Shown here in pieces: positions 1 through 6,521 of a DNA stretch of 8,043 bases. A program made the position numbers and the translations under genes. Location of the stretch: the NCBI GenBank assembly GCA_019454665.1, contig JACFNW010000082.1, positions 1 through 8,043 on the forward strand. Direction: 5' to 3'. Source of the DNA: Fimbriimonadaceae bacterium. GTDB taxonomy: Bacteria > Armatimonadota > Fimbriimonadia > Fimbriimonadales > Fimbriimonadaceae. Numbering within the stretch: the stretch's first letter is position 1; the number at the start of each line of letters is the position of its first letter. Below the pieces are notes generated by a model that was given only the letters and a program-made list of their open reading frames with translations, did no database searches and was not told the DNA's origin.

Positions 1-81
1 CACGACCTCCGCCCCACACTGGCCCAGATACTGGACGAGGTTGTAGGTGAAGCTGTCGTAATTGTCGACCACCAGAATCAT
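1..81 (-). CDS. trpG: Glutamine amidotransferase subunit of anthranilate / aminodeoxychorismate synthase, N-terminal 27 codons (partial)
   Basis: The reverse strand from the ATG at 81 reads MILVVDNYDSFTYNLVQYLG and then QCGAEVV before leaving the window. The block VVDNYDSFTYNLVQYLG is the hallmark N-terminus of class I glutamine amidotransferases of the TrpG/PabA family. These release ammonia from glutamine for the chorismate-using partner (TrpE or PabB) in tryptophan or folate synthesis. The catalytic Cys-His-Glu triad lies beyond the edge, so activity cannot be judged. TrpG and PabA, which many bacteria combine in one amphibolic protein, cannot be separated from this fragment. No other start codon occurs in frame in the upstream stretch I checked. 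The only AAGGAGG-like sequence is more than 20 bases upstream, too far for normal initiation, whereas a TACAAT box ends six bases before the ATG. That suggests a leaderless mRNA (inference). It is divergent from the ABC-F gene. Confidence 0.92.
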   Translation of the reverse strand, partial: MILVVDNYDSFTYNLVQYLGQCGAEVV

Positions 82-153
82 GCGGAGATTGTAGCGCCGC
101 CGATCCTCCTTGGACCCGCCCGGAGGCCTTCCGATCCTGCACAATCGGTAACC
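82..153. promoter_or_regulatory. Divergent promoter region between trpG and the ABC-F gene
   Basis: These 72 bases must serve both divergent genes. On the minus strand TACAAT (93-88) lies six bases before the trpG ATG. On the plus strand CACAAT (140-145), preceded by TG, lies eight bases before the ABC-F GTG. The two boxes are mirror images: GATTGT at 87-92 and ACAATC at 141-146 form a 6-bp inverted repeat. The octamer CCGATCCT occurs twice, at 100-107 and 131-138, 31 bases apart, which is about three helical turns and could be a paired operator. No convincing TTGACA-like -35 box is found 16 to 18 bases from either -10 box. The promoter assignment rests on position and similarity alone. Confidence 0.45.
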
Positions 154-2064
154 GTGCTTCTCTCGCTCGGCGGGGTGACCAAGGCGTTCGGAACCGACAT
201 CGTGGTGTCGGACGCTTCGTTTCGCCTGGAGCGAACGGCCAAGGTCGGCCTGGTCGGGCGCAACGGCTGCGGCAAAACCACCCTCCTGCGCCTCATCACG
301 GGCGAATACGAGAAGGATGGCGGCAGCATCGCCCTGGCCCCCGGCGCGAGCATTGGCTACCTGCGCCAAGAAGACGTGCTCGACGAGTCGCTCACCGTAC
401 TCGAAGCCGCCCAAGAAGCCCGAAGGCACGCCCTGGAACTCCAAGAACGCCTTCACGAACTCGAACGGCGCATGGAGAGCGACCCGGACCCCGACCTCGT
501 CGAGGAGTACACGCTGCTCCACGAACGCTTCCTTGAGGCCGAAGGCTACAACGTCGAAGCCGATCTCCGCACGATCCTCTCCAAGATGGGCTTCACCGAA
601 GCCGACGACGACAAGCGGGTCGGATCGCTGAGCGGAGGCGAGCGCACGCGGTTGGCCATTGCCCGGCTCCTGCTTGAAGAACCCGACCTGGTCATTCTCG
701 ACGAACCCACCAACCACCTCGACATGGCCGGAATCGAATGGCTGGAGCGATGGGTGCGCGGCTACCACGGCGCGATGCTCATCGTCTCGCACGACCGCGA
801 ATTCCTGCAAAACACGGTCGGCCAGATCATCGAGATGCGCGACGGCAAGACCAAGACCTATCCCGGCCCGTTCGACAAGTACGTTCAGTTGCGCGCCGAG
901 GAGGATCGCCGCCTGGAGGAGGTCGTTCGCCGCCAGGACGAGCAGATCGCCAAGCTGGACGAGTACGTCCGCCGCTTCGTGGGCAACCAACGCACGGCCC
1001 AAGCTCGAGGGCGGCTCAAAATGATGAACCGGCTGCTGGAGAACAAGGTCGAGGGTCCCGCGAACGAGAAGACGATGAAGGCCGGCTTCGGCAAGGCGAA
1101 GCGCAGCGGCGACATTGTGGTCGAAGCGAAGGGCCTGGGCATGAGCTTCGGCGCGAGGACGCTCTTTCAGGGACTGGATTGGACCGTCCGCTGGACGGAA
1201 CGGTGGGGCATCATCGGCGAGAACGGCGTGGGCAAGTCCACGCTCATCCGGGCATTGGTCCGGGATCTGGCGCCTACGACGGGCTGGATTCGGATCGGCG
1301 CCAATGTGGACTCGGCCTACTTTTCGCAGAATGCCGACGATTTCGACCCGAACGAGACACCGATCGGGTTCCTTATTGACGAATGTGGAATGCAGGTGCC
1401 AGCGGCGCGCGACCTGCTGGGCCGGTTCCTCATCTCCGGGGACGACGCCTTCCGCACCATCGGCACGTTCAGCGGCGGCGAGAAGAACAAGCTGGCTTTG
1501 GCTCGGTTGACGGTGCTCAACCCCAACCTGCTCATCCTCGACGAACCCACCAACCACCTCGACATGCAATCGCGCGAGGCGCTGGCCGAAGTCCTCCGCG
1601 ATTACACGGGAACCCTGATCATCGTCTCCCACGACCGGTGGTTCTTGGACCATACGACGAACCGTACGCTCAACCTCCGCCGCGACGGTCACGAGGCTTA
1701 CGAAGGTCCCTATCGGGAATATCGCGCGCACCTTGAGCGCCGTAAGGCACCCGATGCGAAGGCTCAGCTAACGTTGCGCGCGCAACCATCCGCAACGCCA
1801 CACGAATCGCTCTCGCCCCGCGAGATCAGCAAGCGCATCGGCCAGACGGAACGCGAGCTGGAGGCGATCGAAACGCGAATCGGCGACCTGGAAACCGAGA
1901 TCACCGCCTTGGAAGCCGACCTGGCCGAGCCGCTCGGCAAGAACGTCGTCGCCCTCTCCACCCGCCACGCCGCAGCCCAATCCGAACTCGCGGAGGCTCT
2001 GGACGATTGGGCCGCCAAAGGCGAGGCGTTGGAAGCCCTTCGGTCAGCCCAAGGCGTCAAATAG
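154..2064 (+). CDS. ABC-F family ATPase (Uup/YdiF-type translation factor)
   Basis: This 636-residue protein carries two ABC ATPase domains in one chain and no membrane segment, the ABC-F arrangement. Such proteins bind the ribosomal E site and relieve stalled or non-productive states; a subset gives resistance to ribosome-targeting antibiotics. Domain 1 has Walker A GRNGCGKT (35-42), signature LSGGE (159-163), Walker B with catalytic E184 in ILDEPTNHLD, and the switch H213. Domain 2 has Walker A GENGVGKST (355-363), signature FSGGE (439-443), E464 and H493. Both sites therefore look competent. Between them (about 245-320) is the charged helical linker that contacts P-site tRNA. The C-terminus (about 560-630) is heptad-like and charged, as in the coiled-coil tail of Uup and YdiF. 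The GTG at 154 is the first in-frame start, and MLLSLGGVTKAFG fits family N-termini. No Shine-Dalgarno site precedes it. A housekeeping role is more likely than resistance, but the subfamily is not certain. Confidence 0.96.
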   Translation: MLLSLGGVTKAFGTDIVVSDASFRLERTAKVGLVGRNGCGKTTLLRLITGEYEKDGGSIALAPGASIGYLRQEDVLDESLTVLEAAQEARRHALELQERLHELERRMESDPDPDLVEEYTLLHERFLEAEGYNVEADLRTILSKMGFTEADDDKRVGSLSGGERTRLAIARLLLEEPDLVILDEPTNHLDMAGIEWLERWVRGYHGAMLIVSHDREFLQNTVGQIIEMRDGKTKTYPGPFDKYVQLRAEEDRRLEEVVRRQDEQIAKLDEYVRRFVGNQRTAQARGRLKMMNRLLENKVEGPANEKTMKAGFGKAKRSGDIVVEAKGLGMSFGARTLFQGLDWTVRWTERWGIIGENGVGKSTLIRALVRDLAPTTGWIRIGANVDSAYFSQNADDFDPNETPIGFLIDECGMQVPAARDLLGRFLISGDDAFRTIGTFSGGEKNKLALARLTVLNPNLLILDEPTNHLDMQSREALAEVLRDYTGTLIIVSHDRWFLDHTTNRTLNLRRDGHEAYEGPYREYRAHLERRKAPDAKAQLTLRAQPSATPHESLSPREISKRIGQTERELEAIETRIGDLETEITALEADLAEPLGKNVVALSTRHAAAQSELAEALDDWAAKGEALEALRSAQGVK

Positions 2065-2087
2065 ACACCGTGTACCGCTCGTCCCAC

Positions 2088-2128
2088 CCGGGATATCCGC
2101 GTAAATCGTGGCAATGCGGATCGCCCGG
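2088..2128. promoter_or_regulatory. 13-bp imperfect inverted repeat (stem-loop) between the ABC-F and glycoside hydrolase genes
   Basis: The left arm CCGGGATATCCGC (2088-2100) and right arm GCGGATCGCCCGG (2116-2128) pair over 11 of 13 positions. The single 2x2 internal mismatch (AT against CG) splits the stem into 5-bp and 6-bp blocks. The loop is 15 bases, and the element begins 23 bases after the ABC-F stop codon. It could be a terminator for the ABC-F transcript, but no T tract follows, so a classical Rho-independent terminator is unlikely. The right arm ends four bases before the putative TAACCT -10 box of the next gene, so it could instead be an operator. Confidence 0.5.
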
Positions 2129-2132
2129 CGTG

Positions 2133-2150
2133 TAACCTCCGAGCGAGGAG
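2133..2150 (+). promoter_or_regulatory. Putative -10 box and Shine-Dalgarno site of the glycoside hydrolase gene
   Basis: TAACCT (2133-2138) fits the TANNNT pattern also seen ahead of the M20 gene, where GTAACCTCC recurs exactly. GAGGAG (2145-2150) is a Shine-Dalgarno-like sequence 12 bases before the ATG at 2163, somewhat longer than usual. If the -10 box is real, transcription would start close to the GAGGAG and leave a very short leader. No good -35 match was found. Confidence 0.35.
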
Positions 2151-2162
2151 TTATCAACGCCG

Positions 2163-4139
2163 ATGTTGTGGACGATCGCGCTTTCGCTCGCCATGGGACC
2201 AGGGGCGCCGACCGGGTTCGGCCCCGCCACCGTCGCCTTCCCGCTGACCGTGCGAGGCAACCCGTTCGACCCTGACGCCAACGATGTGCGCGTCCGGTTC
2301 GTGCAGGGCGCCAAAACCGAGGAGCGGCTGGCGTACTACGACGCAGACGGCCAATGGAAAGCCGTGCTCCGGGCCAACACCGGCGGCACGTGGGAGGCCA
2401 CGGCCCTTCACAACGGCAAGGTGGTGGCCGAGAAGTTCGCCCGCGTGACCTTGAACCCAAGTGGAGACGAGGGCTTTGTGCGGCGGCACCCCAAGGCCGC
2501 CAACCGCTTCGTCCTGGACAACGGGGGCGGCTACTATCCCATCGGCCACAACATCGGCTGGCAAGGCCCCAACCAAATGGAGCTGACCGAGCAGATCGCC
2601 CTGCTCGGCAAGAGCGGCGGCAACTGGACGCGCATCTGGGCGTGCCACTGGGACGGCAAAAACCCGTGGTGGAAGGTCGGCGACCTCGAGGCCGCGCGCG
2701 ACGTGTTTTGGTTCGACCCCATCCACCGGTGGGACGCGCTCATCGCGGCGTGCGAGCGGGCGGGCGTCCGAACGCAGTTCGTCCTGTTCCACCACGGTCA
2801 ATGGACCACCCGAGTGAACCCCAACTGGTCGGAAAACCCGTGGAACAAGGCCAACGGCGGCTTCCTAGAATCGCCCACCGAGTTCTTCACGAACGCCGAA
2901 GCCAAGCAACGGGCCAAGCGTTGGCTGCGCTACGCGGTCGCCCGATGGGGGCACTCGCCCGCCGTCATGGCCTGGGAGCTGTTCAACGAGGTCGAGTGGG
3001 TCGAAGCGCGCTACGCCGACCGGTGGGACACCATCGAAGCCTGGCACGGCGAGATGGCCGACTTCATCCGCTCGCTCGACCCTTATCGGCACCTCGTCAC
3101 CACGAGCAGCCCGATGGAACGCGAAAAGCTGTGGGTGAAGATGGACTTCTACCAGCCGCACACCTACCCGCCCGACATCGAGGCGGCCATCGCGGGCGAG
3201 CACCAACCGGGCGACAAGCCCCTGTTCTTCGGCGAGTTCGGAGGGGCCGGTGCCGCGCCCTTGGCAGGCGGCGAACGCGGCGGGATCCGCGACGGCATCT
3301 GGGCGGCTGCACTCGCCAACCAAGGCGGCGCGGGCCAATACTGGTTCTGGGATCGCCTTCAAGCCGATCGCGACCTCTATTCCGAGTACCGCATCGCCGC
3401 CGACGTGTTCGCGGCGGCCGAACTTTGGGAGCACGCCTCGGCCAAACCGGTGGCGCTGCCCATCGAAAGCCCCGGCAAGACCGACCTCGTGTTCGCCCCC
3501 GGGTTGGGATGGGCACCCTCCAAGACGACCGAATTGAACCTGCCGCAGGACGTGGTCTCGGGCAAACACGGGACGATGTCCTCGTACTTCCAGTCCTCGC
3601 GTTCGAACAACTCGGCGATGTTCCCCGGGCCCCTGTCGCTGCGTTTCCGGGCCGATATGGCGGGCGAGGCCCAGATCCAGTTGGGCCAGATTTCGGCGGG
3701 CGGGGCGAACATCGGCGTCTACGTCAACGGCAAGCTCTACGAGCAGCGGGCGTTTCGGGGCGGGGCGGGCGATCGCCGCGTGCGCGAGGTGATCGTCGTC
3801 CCGTTCGAGGCGGGCGCCAACCACATCGAACTCCGCAACACCGGCGCGGACTGGGTCGTGGTCAGCCAAATCCGCATCCCGGGGCTCGGCCAAACGGCTC
3901 GCGTGCGGGCGTTGGCCGAGAGCGATTGGATGCTCGCGCGGGTCAAGGCCATGCCGGGCACGGCACGCGCCGTGCTCGGGCCCCTACCCTTGGCGGCCGG
4001 GACGTATCAGGTTCAGCGGACCGACTTGGACACCGGGCTTGTCCGCAAGAACTGGCACCGGCTGGCCAAGGGGGCGCGCCTGACGCTGGACGACCTGAAG
4101 GCCGACGAGGCCGTTCTGATCCGCAAGGGCGAGGAGTGA
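2163..4139 (+). CDS. DUF5060-type glycoside hydrolase (clan GH-A-like TIM barrel with C-terminal beta-sandwich)
   Basis: This 658-residue protein is probably a retaining glycosidase acting on plant or microbial polysaccharide. An N-terminal beta domain (about 20-110, with GTWEATALHNGKVVAE) resembles DUF5060. A TIM-barrel region (about 115-410) follows. Its landmarks are GGYYPIGHNIGW near 122, FVLFHHGQW near 210, WELFNEVEW with the Asn-Glu pair N275-E276 (candidate acid/base), HTY at 333-335, FFGEFGG with E358 (candidate nucleophile), and QYWFWD ending at D397. The NE pair followed by a second Glu on a later strand is the clan GH-A pattern (GH5, GH2 and relatives). Residues about 440-570 look like a jelly-roll carbohydrate-binding module (IGVYVNG, NHIELRNTG), and the last 80 resemble the small beta domain that closes many such enzymes. 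The N-terminus is hydrophobic (LWTIALSLAMG) but lacks basic residues, so secretion is uncertain. An in-frame stop at 2133-2135 bounds the start. The substrate cannot be read from sequence. Confidence 0.85.
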   Translation: MLWTIALSLAMGPGAPTGFGPATVAFPLTVRGNPFDPDANDVRVRFVQGAKTEERLAYYDADGQWKAVLRANTGGTWEATALHNGKVVAEKFARVTLNPSGDEGFVRRHPKAANRFVLDNGGGYYPIGHNIGWQGPNQMELTEQIALLGKSGGNWTRIWACHWDGKNPWWKVGDLEAARDVFWFDPIHRWDALIAACERAGVRTQFVLFHHGQWTTRVNPNWSENPWNKANGGFLESPTEFFTNAEAKQRAKRWLRYAVARWGHSPAVMAWELFNEVEWVEARYADRWDTIEAWHGEMADFIRSLDPYRHLVTTSSPMEREKLWVKMDFYQPHTYPPDIEAAIAGEHQPGDKPLFFGEFGGAGAAPLAGGERGGIRDGIWAAALANQGGAGQYWFWDRLQADRDLYSEYRIAADVFAAAELWEHASAKPVALPIESPGKTDLVFAPGLGWAPSKTTELNLPQDVVSGKHGTMSSYFQSSRSNNSAMFPGPLSLRFRADMAGEAQIQLGQISAGGANIGVYVNGKLYEQRAFRGGAGDRRVREVIVVPFEAGANHIELRNTGADWVVVSQIRIPGLGQTARVRALAESDWMLARVKAMPGTARAVLGPLPLAAGTYQVQRTDLDTGLVRKNWHRLAKGARLTLDDLKADEAVLIRKGEE

Positions 4140-4143
4140 CCTC

Positions 4144-5322
4144 CTAAGCAGCAGTTTCGGCGGGCCGGTCGGGAATCCGTTGCGTCGCCCACAGCGAGAG
4201 CAGGGCCACGCCGATGCCGATGACGAACGGCAACTGGTACGCCTTTTGCGACTGCCAAAGCCACGCGCCCAGCACGGGCACGGTGACAGCGGCCACGTGG
4301 TTCATGGTGACGCCCATCGCCGCCGATGGCGTGAACTCGCCCGGCCGCACGATGCGGTGCAGAAACGTGTTGAACCCGACACCGAACGTGAACGCCACCC
4401 GGTCCACCACGAACAGGAAGCACAGCACCTCGCGGTTCGGGATCAACGCATATCCGAGGAAAATCACTACGAGAAGCACCGCATACCACGTCAGCGGCTT
4501 GCGCTCGCCGATGCGGTCGAACAACCTCCCCACCCGAGGAGCCGCCACGATGGCCGCCACCGTGGAAACCAACTGTAGACCGAGCATGGTCTCCAGCGGG
4601 ACCTTGTAAACGAGGATCAGCGTGAGCGCGGCAAACGTGCCGACCACCTGTCGGCGGCACCCGTCGAGAAACGTCAGCCAGTAGTACAGGCCGTACTCGC
4701 GCCGCCACAAGAACCGCTCCCGCCGCTTGCTGCCGCTGGCGTGGTGGGAGAGCCGCAACCCGAGCGAGGCGCCCGCGACGATCGCCAGGCCGCCGACGAC
4801 GAAGTACGCCTCGTAGGGTAGGCGGACCCACTTCGCCACGCTGTACGCCAGCCCGAGGGCCGCAAGGTTGCCGATGCCGCCCACGGCCGCCATCCGCCCG
4901 AGGTGCGAGCCTCCGTCCGCGCCCTTGGCCAAGGTCAACGTGATCGCCGGCGACACCGTGGCCCAGACGTGAAAGCCCACCGACCACAGCACCGAGACGG
5001 CCACCTGCGGCCAGAACTGCAAGAAACGCCCCGTGATCGCGATGCCGATCCCCATCACGGCAAGGCCCAAAACCGCGACCCGCGCCTCGGCGAGCGCCAC
5101 CAGCGTCCCCGCCAGCAAGGCGGCCAACAACCCGGGAATCTCGCGGAACGACTCCAGCGCTCCCGCCTGCAGCGGCTGGATCGCCAGGTCGTCGCGCAGG
5201 AAGTTCTGATAGACGCCGTTGTAGACCGCGAACCCGAACGAGTAGAGGAACGTCAGGGCCGTGAACAGCTTCCAATCCCGAAGCAGGTCGAGCCGGTCCT
5301 TCTCGGTGGGCGTTTGGCTCAA
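4144..5322 (-). CDS. MFS transporter (substrate unknown), second gene of the galK operon
   Basis: This is a 392-residue polytopic membrane protein with about twelve hydrophobic segments in two halves, separated by a basic loop near 192-210 (HHASGSKRRERFLWRRE). That is the major facilitator layout. The second half has GRLFDRIGERK (265-275), matching the loop motif G-x3-D-R-x-G-x-R-K. The first half has ESFREIPG (57-64) after helix 1, in place of that motif. The start is TTG at 5322-5320: the reading frame is open far upstream into galK, but that part is non-hydrophobic, Arg-rich and antisense-like. GGTGGAG (5334-5328) lies five bases before the TTG, and the TTG overlaps the galK TGA as TTGA, so translation is probably coupled. 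Co-transcription with galK suggests sugar import or export, but the sequence does not identify the substrate and it is not an obvious GalP or LacY relative. It ends 4 bases from the convergent glycoside hydrolase stop. Confidence 0.88.
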   Translation of the reverse strand: MSQTPTEKDRLDLLRDWKLFTALTFLYSFGFAVYNGVYQNFLRDDLAIQPLQAGALESFREIPGLLAALLAGTLVALAEARVAVLGLAVMGIGIAITGRFLQFWPQVAVSVLWSVGFHVWATVSPAITLTLAKGADGGSHLGRMAAVGGIGNLAALGLAYSVAKWVRLPYEAYFVVGGLAIVAGASLGLRLSHHASGSKRRERFLWRREYGLYYWLTFLDGCRRQVVGTFAALTLILVYKVPLETMLGLQLVSTVAAIVAAPRVGRLFDRIGERKPLTWYAVLLVVIFLGYALIPNREVLCFLFVVDRVAFTFGVGFNTFLHRIVRPGEFTPSAAMGVTMNHVAAVTVPVLGAWLWQSQKAYQLPFVIGIGVALLSLWATQRIPDRPAETAA

Positions 5323-6455
5323 GAGGGCTCCACCCGTGCGCCGTCCACGGCTTGGCACGCCCAGATTTCGGGCTCGACGCCCGTCGCCAGTACGTAGGCG
5401 TCGCGCGTGGCTTCCGCGAACTCGGCGAAGCGTCCTTGCTCGACGAGCGCGACGCACGCGCCGCCGAACCCAGCCCCGGTCATGCGCGCGCCGATGCAAC
5501 CCGGGGAGTCCCAAGCGGCCTCGGCCATGGCGTCGAGCGCGGGGCTGGTGACCTCGTAATCGAGCCGCAGGCTGTCGTGGCTCCCGCGCATCAGGGTGCC
5601 GATCCGCCACGTCTGGCCCCGGCGCAGGGCCTCGGCGAACTGGAGCGAGCGCTGGTCTTCGGTGACCACGTGGTAGGCGCGGCGAAACTCCGTGTCGGTG
5701 AGCGTCTCGCGCGCGGCGATCAAGCGCTCCAGCGACAGCTCGCGAAGCGAAGGCACGCCCAGTATGGCGGCGGCCGCTTCGCACGTCGCCCGCCGGTCGT
5801 TGTAAGCCGAGCCTGCCAGTTCGCGCGGGGTCTTGGTGTCGCACAGCACGATGGCCGTTCCTTCGGGCAGTGGCGCGTAGGAGACCTTCAACGAACGCGT
5901 GTCGAGGAACATCGCGCACCCCTCGCGGCCCAGTGCGCTCGCCATCATGTCCATGATCCCGCAGTTCAGGCCGACAAACTTGGTTTCACAGCGGTGGGCG
6001 CGTTGGGCCAGGGTCTTGTTGTCCAGGCCCAGCCCGCCCAACACATTCCACACCACGCCGAACGCCATCTCGATGGCGGCGCTGCTGCTCAGACCGCTGC
6101 CCATCGGCAGGTCGCTGGCGACCACGGCTTCGATGTCGGGCAACGTGCCGTCGTCTCGAAGGGCCCAAGCCATGCCGGCGGCGTACCGAGTCCACCCGGC
6201 GACGGTTCCGGGCGCGACCGTGGCGGCATCGAAGGCGTCCGATTCGCCGAGGGCGTCCGAGACCAAACAGCTTCGGCCGCCGGTGCGTCTCGCCGCAACC
6301 GAGATCGTGCGGTCGATGGCTGCGGGGAAAACGAAGCCGCCGTTGTAATCGGTGTGCTCGCCGATGAGGTTGACCCGCCCAGGCGCCCGCACGACCACCT
6401 CGGCAGGGCCGCCAAACCGCTCGGCAAACAAACGGCGAACGACTTCGGCGGACAT
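5319..6455 (-). CDS. galK: Galactokinase
   Basis: This 378-residue GHMP kinase phosphorylates alpha-D-galactose with ATP to galactose 1-phosphate, the entry step of the Leloir pathway, in the cytoplasm. The galactokinase signature GRVNLIGEHTDYN lies at 26-38, the GHMP ATP-binding motif LPMGSGLSSSAA at 116-127, the catalytic Asp D169 in NCGIMD, and the third motif RMTGAGFGG near the C-terminus. RELAGSAYNDRR also matches family members, and the length is normal. One oddity: the family motif is usually CGIMDQ, and here Gln is replaced by Met (CGIMDM). The ATG at 6455 gives MSAEVVRRLFAERFGG, the expected N-terminal spacing; an ATG 12 bases upstream (6467) would add MKEP. AAGGAG lies only three bases before the 6455 ATG, and TATGAA (6468-6463) ends seven bases before it, so either a tight Shine-Dalgarno site or a leaderless start is possible. 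No galT, galE or galM is visible in the window. The MFS gene follows with overlap. Confidence 0.96.
   Translation of the reverse strand: MSAEVVRRLFAERFGGPAEVVVRAPGRVNLIGEHTDYNGGFVFPAAIDRTISVAARRTGGRSCLVSDALGESDAFDAATVAPGTVAGWTRYAAGMAWALRDDGTLPDIEAVVASDLPMGSGLSSSAAIEMAFGVVWNVLGGLGLDNKTLAQRAHRCETKFVGLNCGIMDMMASALGREGCAMFLDTRSLKVSYAPLPEGTAIVLCDTKTPRELAGSAYNDRRATCEAAAAILGVPSLRELSLERLIAARETLTDTEFRRAYHVVTEDQRSLQFAEALRRGQTWRIGTLMRGSHDSLRLDYEVTSPALDAMAEAAWDSPGCIGARMTGAGFGGACVALVEQGRFAEFAEATRDAYVLATGVEPEIWACQAVDGARVEPS
5328..5334 (-). promoter_or_regulatory. Ribosome binding site deciding the TTG start of the MFS gene
   Basis: On the minus strand GGTGGAG is followed after CCCTC (five bases) by TTG. 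This is one of the better placed Shine-Dalgarno sequences in the window, and it lies inside the last codons of galK. It supports TTG at 5322 over the next in-frame ATG, which is inside a transmembrane segment (residue 90). Confidence 0.6.
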
Positions 6456-6521
6456 GGGCTCCTTCATACCCCAAGCCGCCCGGCCCTGCGGGGCCGCCGA
6501 GCAGCAGGTAACCTCCAAGCC
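6456..6521. promoter_or_regulatory. Divergent promoter region between galK and the M20 dipeptidase gene
   Basis: These 66 bases separate two divergent starts. TAACCT (6509-6514) ends seven bases before the M20 ATG, and TATGAA (6468-6463, minus strand) ends seven bases before the galK ATG; both could be -10 boxes of nearly leaderless transcripts. A hairpin CGGCCC-TGCG-GGGCCG (6481-6496) sits almost in the middle. Being between two divergent starts, it cannot be a terminator for either gene and could be an operator. No clear -35 boxes are found. In a genome this GC-rich, a 6-bp GC palindrome can occur by chance. Confidence 0.4.

Noticed and set aside
154..2064. ABC-F gene as an antibiotic-resistance determinant
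   Set aside because: The linker and C-terminal coiled coil look like housekeeping Uup/YdiF proteins, and no resistance context or mobile element is present. The sequence alone does not support a resistance claim.
2865..3893. Minus-strand open frame of 342 codons inside the glycoside hydrolase gene
   Set aside because: The plus-strand gene has clear catalytic and domain motifs over the same bases. The antisense product has only compositionally biased sequence and no ribosome binding site I could support.
5323..5919. N-terminal extension of the MFS gene to 5919
   Set aside because: This part overlaps galK in another frame and is Arg-rich and non-hydrophobic. The TTG with its ribosome binding site at the galK stop explains the start.
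5352..6521. Plus-strand open frame of 390 codons continuing into the M20 gene (apparent 854-residue fusion)
   Set aside because: It is exactly antisense to galK, has a low-complexity His/Arg/Gly/Ala composition with no family motif, and the M20 N-terminus begins normally at 6522. It is a by-product of GC-rich third positions.
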